Shown: piece after piece, positions 43,845-52,973 of the stretch
How the letters are laid out: each line of letters starts with the position of its first letter
How positions within the stretch are numbered: position 1 is the first letter of the stretch
Source: Verrucomicrobiota bacterium
GTDB lineage: Bacteria; Verrucomicrobiota; Verrucomicrobiia; Limisphaerales; J093
NCBI GenBank assembly: GCA_027493615.1
Contig: JAOSKK010000023.1
Location: forward strand, 62,001-126,000
Length of the DNA: 64,000 nt
Reading direction: 5' to 3'
Program-made: the position numbers and the translations under genes
The notes under the pieces: generated by a model
Told to the model about the DNA's origin: nothing
Databases searched by the model: none
The model's input: only the letters and a program-made list of their open reading frames with translations

Positions 43845-46800
43845 TTACTGCCGGATCCGACCAAACAGGATGCCCGTCTGCGGCGTGAACGTGTACGGGC
43901 TCGTAGCCCCCGCCACATCCTCCCACGGACCCAACACCGTCGGGCCGGCCTGCAGCACCCCGCCACCGGTCCACTCGATCGTGATCGTGCCGTCGGTGTT
44001 GCGGCGGATGCCGGTGATCTGCGGCTGTGTGGGCCCTTCGCTCACCGGCACCAACAGCAGGAAGTCCCAGTCGCCGCTCGTCGGGGCATAACGCAGCGTG
44101 GTCGGGCCACCCAGATCCAACGCCACCAAGGCACCGTCAGGCGCCGTCCGCAGCGGAACAAGGGCGTTGTTGCCCCAACCGCCGGTGCCCGGGGCGTTGA
44201 ACACCCCGAGGTCGCTGACGGTGCCACCCGAGACCCGCTGCAGCGTGGCGGCGAGCTGACCCGGGTTGCTCTCGCCGTGGGAGATGGCGGCGTAGACGTT
44301 GTATCGGCCCTCGGGGATGTCGCGGCTGTAGTTGAACCACTGCCCGCCACCTATCCACCCCAGCTTGAAGTTGACGGCGATGTCCACCAGACCCCGGTTG
44401 CGATCCCCCGTGCGGTCCATCGAGACCCGCGGGTTGACACCATGTCGGTAAAGCGGCGAGGGCGCGGAGTCATCCCGTTGGTAATCGGTGCCCGCCGTGG
44501 CGCTCAGGCCGGCGTAGGCCCCGCCCATGTAGGGCATCTGGCTGGCCACCGGCAGGCCCTGCCCGTTGCTGTCAAAGTCCTCGGCCTCGATGAAGAAGGT
44601 CGGGGTCTTGAACGGACTGCCCGTCCGGAAGTTCCACGAGACGGTCCGGTCGCCGTACGTGAGCACCGCGTTGTGGACGCCGTCGGCCCACGGGGTCGTG
44701 GGCGCGTAGGTGACCCGCAGTTCCGAACCGACCTTGGTGGCGGTCGGGGTCACGGCGGTGCCGTCGACGGTGAGGGCGACTCCGGTTTCGCTCAAGGTGG
44801 CCACGCCCTGTTCGATGACGACGCGGATGGTGGCGTCGTTGCTGGCGCGGGCCTGGCTGGCCGCCGAGGTGCGGTCGCGACCCGGGGCGAAGGACTTGAC
44901 GTAGGGCGATCCGGGCGTGGCCAGCGGGTACTGATACGCCTTGATCGCGTTGGCGGTGAGGTAGTCGTTGACGAGCGTGGCATCACCGAGGTGGCCGGTA
45001 TCGGCATCCAGGGCACGGGAGCTCCACTCGACGCTCGAACCACCGCCGCCTTCGTACCAGACCAGGCGGAAGGGATAGAACCCTGCCTGGGTGACCCGGA
45101 AGTAGAAGAAGGTGCCATCGCCGAGTCCGCCGCCGGCGCCACGGCCACCATCGAACTCGCCCACGAGGAGCGGGAGGGTCCACCATTCGCGCGGATTTCC
45201 GAAGTAGGCGCGGAAGCCGTCGTCGCTGTTGACGTTCATGGCGTAGATGCCCGGCTGGAGATTCAGCACGGTGAGGATCTCCTGGGAATAGCTGTCGGTG
45301 CCGGCGTCCGGGAAGTCGGTGGCAGGCGGGAAGGCCGCGCCGCCGACGGGGCTGATGCCCGGGATGCCTGGAACCGGGTAATCCGGGTAGGCCAGCGGCG
45401 TGCTACCGGCGTCGAAGTAGCCGTTGTCGCCGGTGCTGAAGTAGTTGATCACGTCGGTTTCGACGTAGTAGCCCCAGGGCCGGTGAAGGGAGCGGGATCG
45501 GCGGTGTTGGGCAGGCCGAGCAGGCCGTTGATCTGACTCTCGGCCGCGTAGGTGTCGGTACCGCGCGTACCCAGATCCTGGTAGCTGGCGTTCTGGACGG
45601 TCTTGACCAGGAAGCCGGTGTTGGCGGTGTTACGACGGCCGCCGGCAGCGCGAAGCTGGGCGGAACCGAGGAACGCTGCGGACGGTGAAGGTGGTCATGC
45701 CTTCGTAGTTCTGGCCGTCGGCGGCGAAGGTGACCTTGAGTTCATGGTTGCCAGCCGGGAGGTCGACCGCGGGCCGGTGGGTGGCGGTGGTGACGTTGCC
45801 CGCCCGGGTCTTGGTGGTGGTGACTTCGGTGCCGTTGAGGAACATCCGGATCGAATTCTGATCCACCTGCGACCCGCCGTCCTGCACCTTGGCGATGAGC
45901 GGGATGGTGGGCAGGTAGGGGTTGCCCGAGTTGCGGAACGGATGCGTGAAGGTGACCACGGCCGGCGACGTGGTGGTCGTCGAGCGGAAGGCTTTGACGG
46001 CGCAAGCCGGGTCGTTGATGAGGGCCCGTGCCACAGTCTGCGGTGCGGTTTGTTCCGCAGACCACTCGAGGTTGGCGCCGCCGCCGCCTTCAAACCAGAC
46101 GGTGCGGAACGGATAGGATCCCGCCTCCGGCACGTAAACGATGGAAACCGTGTCCGAGGCGCCGCGACCCACGTCGGCTTCGCCGATGAGCAGCGAGGTG
46201 AGGACCTCCCGGGCACCCCGGAAAGCGGTGGTGGGAACCCGTCGTCGCTGTTGAAGATGAGGTTGTACACGCCCGGCGCGGGGAATTGGAGGTAGGTGAC
46301 GATCTCCGCGGCGATGTTGTCGGTGTAGATCGTGCCGTCCGGGTTGACTTCGGTGGCACTGGGGATGCCGGGGATGGGTTCGTCGGGGAAGCCGTTGTTT
46401 TCCTGGAAGACGCCGGCGGCCTCCGGAATACCCGCGGCGCCCAGTTGGCTGTAGTTGATGACGCCGGTCTCCGCATAGACCCCGCCGACAAAGCCGGTGA
46501 GGTCGGCGACATTGGCGCCGCGCAAGCCCTGCAATTGCTGTTCGGCCCGCGCGATGGTGTTCTCCTGGTTGCGGGTGGCGGTCTGGTGGACGGCGAAGTT
46601 GAAGCCGGGCTGGGAAACGCCGGCCACGGCGTATTCCGGCGGCAAGGTCACATACGCCGGCACCGTGAACTGCTGGGTGTCGGTGACCTCGGTCCCCCGG
46701 GTGTCGCGGACGGTAACTTCGACGGTGTGCACCGAGCCGGGCACAAGGGGCTTGGTGACGTCGAAGAAGCGGACCGTGGTGTTGCCGCCGGTCTTGCTGA

Positions 46801-48003
46801 CGCTGGTGCGGGTGACGTCTGTGCCATCGAGCTTGAGCGCGATGGTGTCGGGATTCACCACGGCGGGGCCGGAGTCGATCAACACGACGCTGAACCCGAT
46901 GGGACTGCCGGTGGCGTTGCCGATGATGACGTTGTCGGCCGGGATGGTGGTGAGCACGATGTTGTCGACGTGATGCACCTCAAAGTTGTCGCCCGTGCGG
47001 GCGGCGAAGACGATGCGGCCCGGGCTGGGGGTGAACTCGGTGGGAATGCCTCCCGCGGGGGTGAGTTCGACGCCCTTCCACCAAACTTTGACGGCGCCGT
47101 CCTCGGTGAGCTCGGCCTTGAACTTCTCCCAGTGCAGGTTCTTGACCCAGAGACCCCAGTTGGGATCGCCGAAGACGGGTTGAGGAGCCGTCTGATCGGC
47201 AGCATTCACCACCCCGTCGCCATTCAGGTCCTCATCGCTGAGGGCGCCCGTCTGCATGGATGAGGCGTAGTTGGGATCGGACTTGGGCAAGTTCCGGTAC
47301 GGCACCGGGTCGTACTCGTAGGCCCCGCCCTGCGCGCCCGGGTTGGGCATGGTGGGGAGGAAGATGTTGCCGGGCTTGAGCGGCACGGGCAGTTGGGCGA
47401 TGAGCTTGGAATCGACGCGGATGCTCAGGCCGACGACGTCCTGGACGCCGTTGATGGTGGCGCTTTGCCAGGTGTCGAAGCCGATGGCCAGACCCGTCGA
47501 GCAACCTTCTTCCGGCAGACCGTTGCCGGTGCCAGGACCGCTATCGCTGTCCGCGCCGTAACCGTTCTCACTGTCAGTGCCGGCGAACGGGTTGCCAATG
47601 CCCGCCTCGATGTTCGCCACGATGGGGTCCGTGTCGCGGACGTAGTTGAGGCTGAAGCCGTCGGCAGGGTTGTTATGGCCACCCCCGATGCGGAGGTCGC
47701 ACTCGAAGGTGAAGGCCTTGACGACGAGTCCGGGCTCGAGGTCCTTGAACAGCACCACGCCACGTTGGCCAGCCCGGGCGTCGTTGACCGAAAGGTAGCC
47801 ATCGCCGTTGGCACCGCTGGCACCGCCGTCCTGCCGCCATTCGGCGCTGGTGTCGCCCGGCTCGATGTAAGTGCCATCGATGGCGGGGTTTGTGCTGAAG
47901 TTGAGGGTGACGGTTCCGGCTAGGCGGCGACGAGGGCGCCGACGCCGGCGACCGCGGCACCCAAGCGCAAAAACCTGAGCCTGCGTTGTTTCAGTTTATT
48001 CAT
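43845..48003 (-). CDS. Large secreted lectin-like protein B, tandem paralogue of A (about five apparent frame breaks)
   Basis: The ATG at 48003 opens MNKLKQRRLRFLRLGAAVAG, a basic-then-hydrophobic signal peptide. After a break near 47924 the frame continues AGTVTLNFSTNPAIDGTYI and then follows gene A module by module (L-type-lectin-like, Ig-like, PA14-like, PA14-like, CBM6-like). Further breaks are near 46233, 45659, 45631 and 45472-45475. Comparison with A shows single-base losses. From KAYQYPLATPGSPYVKSF to the C-terminus it differs from A by one residue (Thr for Ser), whereas upstream parts are clearly diverged. It is the same predicted surface glycan-binding role. The number of breaks is high, so true inactivation cannot be excluded. 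Confidence 0.7.
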
Positions 48004-48604
48004 GTGTTTCTCTTTGTGCGCGCGATGCCCCCTAGCACCCAACGGTCAGAGTCCCTCCAAGGTTTGGGTTCCAGGGACAACCGAAGAAGACGGCAGCAGG
48101 CACCGCGTATCCAGTTCGACTGCGCCCCCATCCCAAACCTCACAACAGGATCCGTCAAGCCAAAGTTCCAAAAATCCAACGGCAACAATGTCTTATGTAA
48201 ACTCTAATCTGCGTAACTATAGGATTCACGATAGACTGTCCCTGGTCAGGCGACTCCCTGGGGTGGCACAGCAGACCCCGGGTCCATGAGCGATACCGGG
48301 CGCTGGTACGGGGGGCGGGCGTGGGTGAACGCTGCGGGCGTGGATCCGACGAACCGCCGGGGATCATAGAAGCCAGTAACCCATTCTTATCAGGCACTTT
48401 TTATGGCGGGCGCACCTCAGGCTACCGTAGTTCGGGCCTGACAATCTCATGCCTGCGGCAGGCGCCGACGTGAGGGAGGTGTTTGGGGACCGGCGCGATC
48501 GCCCGTTCGCTTCCTCACGTCGACGCCTACCACCTCGCCTCCTCACGTCGGCGCCTACAGTCGACTGCGGTTCCGCGACGAGCCTGACCGATCCGGGCTG
48601 GTGT
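48004..48604. other. Intergenic region between lectin-like gene B and trpC with R7 repeats
   Basis: 48004-48250 is AT-richer and presumably carries the gene B promoter, but I cannot place -35/-10 boxes with confidence. 48440-48565 contains three R7 units (CAGGCGCCGACGTGAGG, TTCCTCACGTCGACGCCTAC, CTCCTCACGTCGGCGCCTAC). No gene supported. Confidence 0.6.
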
Positions 48605-49424
48605 TCAACGGCTTGTGAGGCTGAACCCCGCGAGCAGTTCGCGGACCTTGGCAGCCAGGTCGATTTCGCGCATGAGCGATTCGCCCACGAGGATCGCCCG
48701 GCGCCAGCCCGGGAGAGCCGCTCGACGTCCGCCCGGGTGTGGATGCCGCTCTCGGCCACCAGAAACACTCCCGGACCGGCGGGGTGCTTGCGCAGGCGTG
48801 CACCCAGCTTCTCCGTGGTGGCGAGGTCGACCTGAAAGGTCTTGAGGTTGCGGTTGTTGACGCCGATCAGCGGGGCCCCCGATGGCCAGGGCCCGTTCCA
48901 GCTCCGCCTCGTCGTGCACCTCGACCAACGCAGCCAGACCAGCGGCGGTTGCGAGGCGGTGGAAGTGATCGAGTTGGGCGTCGCCCAGGATGGCGGCGAT
49001 GAGGAGGATGGCATCGGCACCTGCCTGAATCGCCTCGAGGATCTGCCGCTCGTCGATGATGAAGTCCTTGCGTAAAGCGGGAGCCTCACCACGGCTCGGA
49101 TGGCCCGGAGGTACGCGAGTGAGCCTTGGAAGAAAAGCTCGTCGGTAAGTACGGAGAGACAGGCTGCGCCCGCCGCTTCGTACTCCCGGGCGATGCGGAC
49201 GGGGTCGAAATCCGGCCGAATCACGCCCGCGGAGGGGGAGGCCTTCTTGATCTCGGCGATGAGAGCCATCTGACCGGCTCGGGGGCGCCGCAGGGCCGCG
49301 GCGAAGTCGCGGAGCTCCCCCGCTGCTCGAGGGCGGCGCGGAGGCTGGTTGGGGAGACGGGTTCGGCCGGGAGACGGGCGATCTCCCGGCGCTTTTGTTC
49401 AACGATCTTGTCCAGGATGGTCAT
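48605..49424 (-). CDS. trpC: Indole-3-glycerol-phosphate synthase (about four apparent frame breaks)
   Basis: The pieces in three frames assemble to about 272 residues, the usual length, from ATG 49424 ([19 protein letters not shown]). Signatures are [20 protein letters not shown] (catalytic Lys), [76 protein letters not shown] and [15 protein letters not shown], ending [11 protein letters not shown]. It closes the indole ring in tryptophan synthesis. Breaks are near 49317-49321, 49080-49090, 48871-48880 and 48700-48712, all at or by G/C runs. The number of breaks in one conserved gene is the clearest sign of sequencing indels. No other trp gene is in the window. Confidence 0.85.
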
Positions 49425-49568
49425 GCGGGGCGGCTGGCACGGACATTCCAAGAACGCGGTAGGCGTCGGCGTAGAGAGGCGTTGGGGGCCGGCAACATCG
49501 TGAGTTCGCCTCCTGACGTCGGTGCCTACCGGCGGTTGCTGTGGCGGACGGGATAGTGGCTTTCCGAG
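49425..49568. repeat. R7 repeat pair between trpC and prfB
   Basis: Contains GTAGGCGTCGGCGTAGAGAG and CTCCTGACGTCGGTGCCTAC. No gene. Confidence 0.65.
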
Positions 49569-50718
49569 CTATTCATCGGCGTCGTCATCCTTGATGCCTT
49601 GCATGCGTTTGGTGGGGCAACCGGCGCGGAGCCAAGCGCTGACGAACGGGTCGAGGGCCCCGTCGAGGACGGCGTCGGTGTTGCTGGTCTCCTGGCCGGT
49701 CCGCAGGTCCTTCACGAGGCGATAGGGCTGGAGGACGTAGCTGCGGATCTGGTTGCCCCAGCCGATGCTCCCCTTCTCGCCGTAGAACCGTTCGAGCTCG
49801 GCCTTCTTCTGATCCTCGAGCAGGGCGACGTACTTCGAGAGGAGCAGCTTCATCGCGTTGGCGCGGTTCTGGTGCTGCGACCGTTCGCTCTGACTCGCCG
49901 CCACGAGGCCCGTGGGCAGGTGGGTGATGCGGACGGCGGTCTCGACCTTGTTGACGTTCTGGCCACCTTTGCCCCCGGAACGGAAGGTATCCACCTTAAG
50001 CTCGACGGGCGGGAGGGTCACCTCGCCGGTCTCGGCGATTTCGGCGATGGCGTCGACGCTGGCGAAGCTGGTGTGGCGGCGCTTGTTGGAGTCGAACGGG
50101 GAGATGCGGACGAGGCGATGCACACCGCGTTCGGCCTTGCAGAAGCCGTAGGCGTTTTCGCCTTTGATCAGGAGGGTGGCGCTCTTGATACCGGCGACCT
50201 CGCCGGGCAGCGCATCCACGACTTCGACCTCCCAGCCGCGGGTTTCCGTCCAGCGCTGGTACATGCGGAGCAGCATGTTGGCCCAGTCGCAGGACTCGGT
50301 GCCGCCGGCGCCGGCGTTGATGCTGAGGATGCAGTTGCTGCGGTCGTGAGGGCCGTTGAGGAGGATCTGCAGCTCGAGTTGTTCGACCTGGCGGGCGAAC
50401 GCGGCCGTGTCGCGTTCGAGCTCGGCTTCGAGGGTGGCCTGGGCGGCCTCGGGTTCCGCCTGAGCCAGTTCGAGCATGACCTTGAGGTCGTCGAGCTGGC
50501 GTTCGGCCTTCTCGAGAGGTTCGAGGTTCCGGCGGATGCCGTTGGCTTCCTCGATCAGGCGCTGGGCCTGTTCGCGGTTGTTCCAGAAGGTCTCCCGGGA
50601 CATCTCGGCGTCGATCTCGCCGAGACGCTGGCGTTGTCGGGGGACGTCAAAGAAACCTCCGCAACTGCTTGAGTTTCGCCTCGGTCGCCGCCAATTGGGA
50701 TTGCGTCGTTTCGAACAT
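49569..50718 (-). CDS. prfB: Peptide chain release factor 2, with programmed +1 frameshift
   Basis: The start ATG at 50718 encodes 23 residues (MFETTQSQLAATEAKLKQLR RFL), then an in-frame TGA at 50647-50649. The +1 frame continues DVPRQRQRLGEIDAEMSRET to 49569, about 382 residues. The frameshift site is the classic one: CTT TGA C preceded by a purine-rich GGAGG. RF2 signatures are visible: NAGAGGTESCDWANMLLRMY, the stop-codon-reading SPF in RLVRISPFDSNKRRHTSF, and the catalytic GGQ in FRSGGKGGQNVNKVETAVRI. RF2 reads UGA and UAA; low RF2 increases shifting, so the gene is autoregulated. It is divergent from the pfkB-type gene. Confidence 0.96.
50640..50662 (-). promoter_or_regulatory. prfB: prfB programmed +1 frameshift site
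   Basis: The coding strand carries GCGGAGG, then TTT CTT TGA C. CTT-T slippage at UGA with an upstream anti-Shine-Dalgarno-pairing element is the known RF2 recoding signal. Confidence 0.95.
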
Positions 50719-50809
50719 GGCCGGCGAATGTAGTGGCGCCGCCCGGACCCGGCCAGTCCTTTGTCCTCCGGCCTTTGCGCTTTCCGCCGCCCGCATCCAC
50801 CCTTGGGCA

Positions 50810-51737
50810 TGATGTTGTGTCTGGGTACAACCCCGGCGGTGCAACGGGTCATGGTCTTCCCGCACCTGGTCGCCGGCGAGGTGAATCGTGCCACGCGCAC
50901 TCTCGAAGGTGTGGCGGGCAAGTCGGTCAACGTGGCCAAGGTGCTGCACGCGCTGGGCGAACGGGTCGTCGCCTTGGGCTTCGCGGGCGGGGAACGCGGC
51001 GCGTTCCTCGAACGCTGCCTCGAGGCCGCCGGGATCGAGCATGACTTCGTCCCGGTGGCACCCTCCACTCGCCAATGCACCACCCTGCTGGACGAAGCCA
51101 CGGGAAGCGTGACCGAACTCGTCGAGGAGAGCCAACCGGTCGAAGCGCAGGTCTATGACGAATTGTTGGCGCGCCTGGGCCGTCACCTGGATGGTAGCCG
51201 GGCCCTCGTGATGTCCGGGACGGTGGCCACCGGCGGGCCGCTCGACCTTTATGCTCGCGCCACGACGTGGGCCCGGGCCGCCGGCACCCTGACGGCGGTG
51301 GATGCGAGCGGGTTGGCTTTGGAACGCGCCCTCGAGGCGGGTCCGGACCTCGTCAAACCCAATCGCGTTGAACTCGCCGCGACCGTGGGCCGCCAACTGC
51401 CCGATGAGGCTGCGGTGCAAGCCGCCATGCGGGAACTGAGTGAGGGGGGGGCCCGACAGGTCATTGTCACGGCCGGTCGTCAACCCACCCTGGCGTTTGA
51501 TGGCCGCTGCTTCTGGCGGATCGCCGTCCCGACGGTCAAGACCGTCAACCCCATCGGATCCGGGGACGCGTTCACGGCGGCGTTGGTATCGCGTTTGGCA
51601 CGGGGGATGACCTCGGGGAGGCTTGCCGGTGGGGCTCGGCGGCCGGGGCGGCCAATGCCCTGACGCTCCTCGCGGGCGAAGTCGAGCGGGTCGAGGTCGA
51701 ACGACTCGTCGCGGGGATCCAGGCCGAGCGGCTCTGA
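50810..51737 (+). CDS. PfkB-family sugar kinase (1-phosphofructokinase/tagatose-6-phosphate kinase-like), one apparent frame break
   Basis: About 309 residues from ATG 50810 (or 50813). The N-terminus LCLGTTPAVQRVMVFPHLVA, GEVNRATRTLEGVAGKSVNV resembles hexose-phosphate kinases (FruK/LacC). The C-terminal PfkB motif is VKTVNPIGSGDAFTAALVSR with the catalytic Asp of G-S-G-D, and PDLVKPNRVELAATVGR is also typical. At the G run 51602-51606 one added G continues the frame as RGDDLGEACRWGSAAGAANA to a TGA at 51735-51737. ATP-dependent phosphorylation of a sugar phosphate is expected; the exact substrate is uncertain. It is divergent from prfB with about 90 bp between starts. Confidence 0.85.
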
Positions 51738-51781
51738 GGCACCCCCTTGAAAGCCGCCGCCAGCTCGCCTACGCTGCACCC

Positions 51782-52009
51782 GTGCCGATTTACGAATTTC
51801 ATTGTCCGGACTGCGAACGCGACAGCGAAGTCCTGGTGAGGTCCACTGAGTGGGCGGGCACCCCGTGCCCGCATTGCGGAGGGACATCGCTCGAAAAGAA
51901 GTGGTCGGTGTTCGCGTCGAATGCGAGTGGTGGCGAGGAAATGCCGGCCTGCGCGGGGAATGCGTCCTCCTGCTGCCGTTGCGGCGGAGGGGCCCCCCAC
52001 CGGCATTAA
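51782..52009 (+). CDS. FmdB-type zinc-ribbon protein
   Basis: 75 residues from GTG 51782 (PIYEFHCPDCERDSEVLVRS). Two Cys pairs, CPDC and CPHC, form the zinc ribbon of the FmdB/regulatory zinc-ribbon family. A second cluster at the C-terminus (CAGNASSCCRCGGG) is common in this family. It starts 45 bp after the kinase gene on the same strand and may be co-transcribed. Function of the family is poorly defined. Confidence 0.85.
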   Translation: MPIYEFHCPDCERDSEVLVRSTEWAGTPCPHCGGTSLEKKWSVFASNASGGEEMPACAGNASSCCRCGGGAPHRH

Positions 52010-52039
52010 GCCCGGCGACCGTCCGGCCCGGGTACCTCA

Positions 52040-52155
52040 GATCCGCTGTAAGCGCCGACGTGAGGAGGCGTTGGGGGACTGGCGACATCGCCCGTTCGCC
52101 TCCTGACGTCGGCGCCTGCCACCTTGCCTCCTCACGTCGGCGCCTACAGGCGGTA
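52040..52155. repeat. R7 repeat cluster
   Basis: Three units: GTAAGCGCCGACGTGAGGAG, CTCCTGACGTCGGCGCCTGC and CTCCTCACGTCGGCGCCTAC. It is found between the convergent zinc-ribbon and HAD genes, so it may serve as a bidirectional terminator. Confidence 0.75.
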
Positions 52156-52186
52156 CCGGTTTCATGCCGGATACGGGATATCCGGC

Positions 52187-52894
52187 TTACACAGCCACCG
52201 CTGCCGCGCTGATGGCGGTCAGGTCGGGCACCAGCCAGGTGGGGTTGTGGGCCGCCAGTTCCTCGGCGGATGCGCCGCCGGTCGCCACAGCCAACACGCG
52301 CGCCCCCAAGGCGCGGGCGCAGTCGATGTCGTGCGGCGTGTCACCCACCACCAGCACTTCCTCGGGGGTCAGGCCGTCCCGGAAATGACGGCCGGCGCGG
52401 TCGCGGGCGATCCGGGTCAGTTCCCGGCGATCCTCGTGGTCATCGCCGAAGCCGCCGATCTCGAACCGGTGCCAGAGGCCGTAATGGCGCAACTTGATCT
52501 CGGCGCCCAACCGGATGTTGCCGGTTTGCAGCCCGACCAGCGGCGCCGGCGAGAGGGCTCGCAAGCCATCGAGGAACTCGGGGACACCCGGGCACACCGC
52601 GCCAATGTGCTGCGGCAGGAGATAATCGAGGAGGAACACGTAGTGCTCGAAAAAGCGGTGGAAGTGCTCGGGCGTTGCCGCAATCCCATGCCCGCGGAAG
52701 AACTCGCGCACCAACGACGTGTCCGTGCGACCGGCGAAAGTCAGGTGGCCGATGCCATCCGGCACGTCAAACGCCACCGCGCCCGTGCGTTCGAACGCCC
52801 GCATCCCGGCGCCTCCGGTGCGGATCAGCGTGCCATCAATATCGAACAGGACAAGTTTGACCACAGGTGCGGGCAGGAAGGAGAACCCGGCCAC
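52187..52894 (-). CDS. HAD-superfamily phosphatase (phosphoglycolate-phosphatase-like)
   Basis: 235 residues from 52894; a start at GTG near 52864 (VKLVLFDIDGTLIRTGG) is also possible. HAD motif I is FDIDGTL, motif II is the Thr in LVGLQTGNIRLGAEIKL, and motifs III/IV are RRELTRIARDRAG and EVLVVGDTPHDIDCARALG. The cap insertion between residues about 30 and 100 is helical, as in Gph-like enzymes. It hydrolyses a small phosphate ester in the cytoplasm; substrate undetermined. Confidence 0.88.
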   Translation of the reverse strand: MAGFSFLPAPVVKLVLFDIDGTLIRTGGAGMRAFERTGAVAFDVPDGIGHLTFAGRTDTSLVREFFRGHGIAATPEHFHRFFEHYVFLLDYLLPQHIGAVCPGVPEFLDGLRALSPAPLVGLQTGNIRLGAEIKLRHYGLWHRFEIGGFGDDHEDRRELTRIARDRAGRHFRDGLTPEEVLVVGDTPHDIDCARALGARVLAVATGGASAEELAAHNPTWLVPDLTAISAAAVAV

Positions 52895-52973
52895 CCGCTG
52901 CCCGCGAGGGGACTGTAGGGACCCGGGCCGTCAATGCAATGCCGGCGTCACCCGGCCCCAACCGTCCTGGCCT

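Noticed and set aside
48605..49424. trpC as a genuine pseudogene
   Set aside because: All catalytic motifs are conserved and every break falls at or near a G/C run, the same error pattern seen in essential genes such as murA and uvrA.
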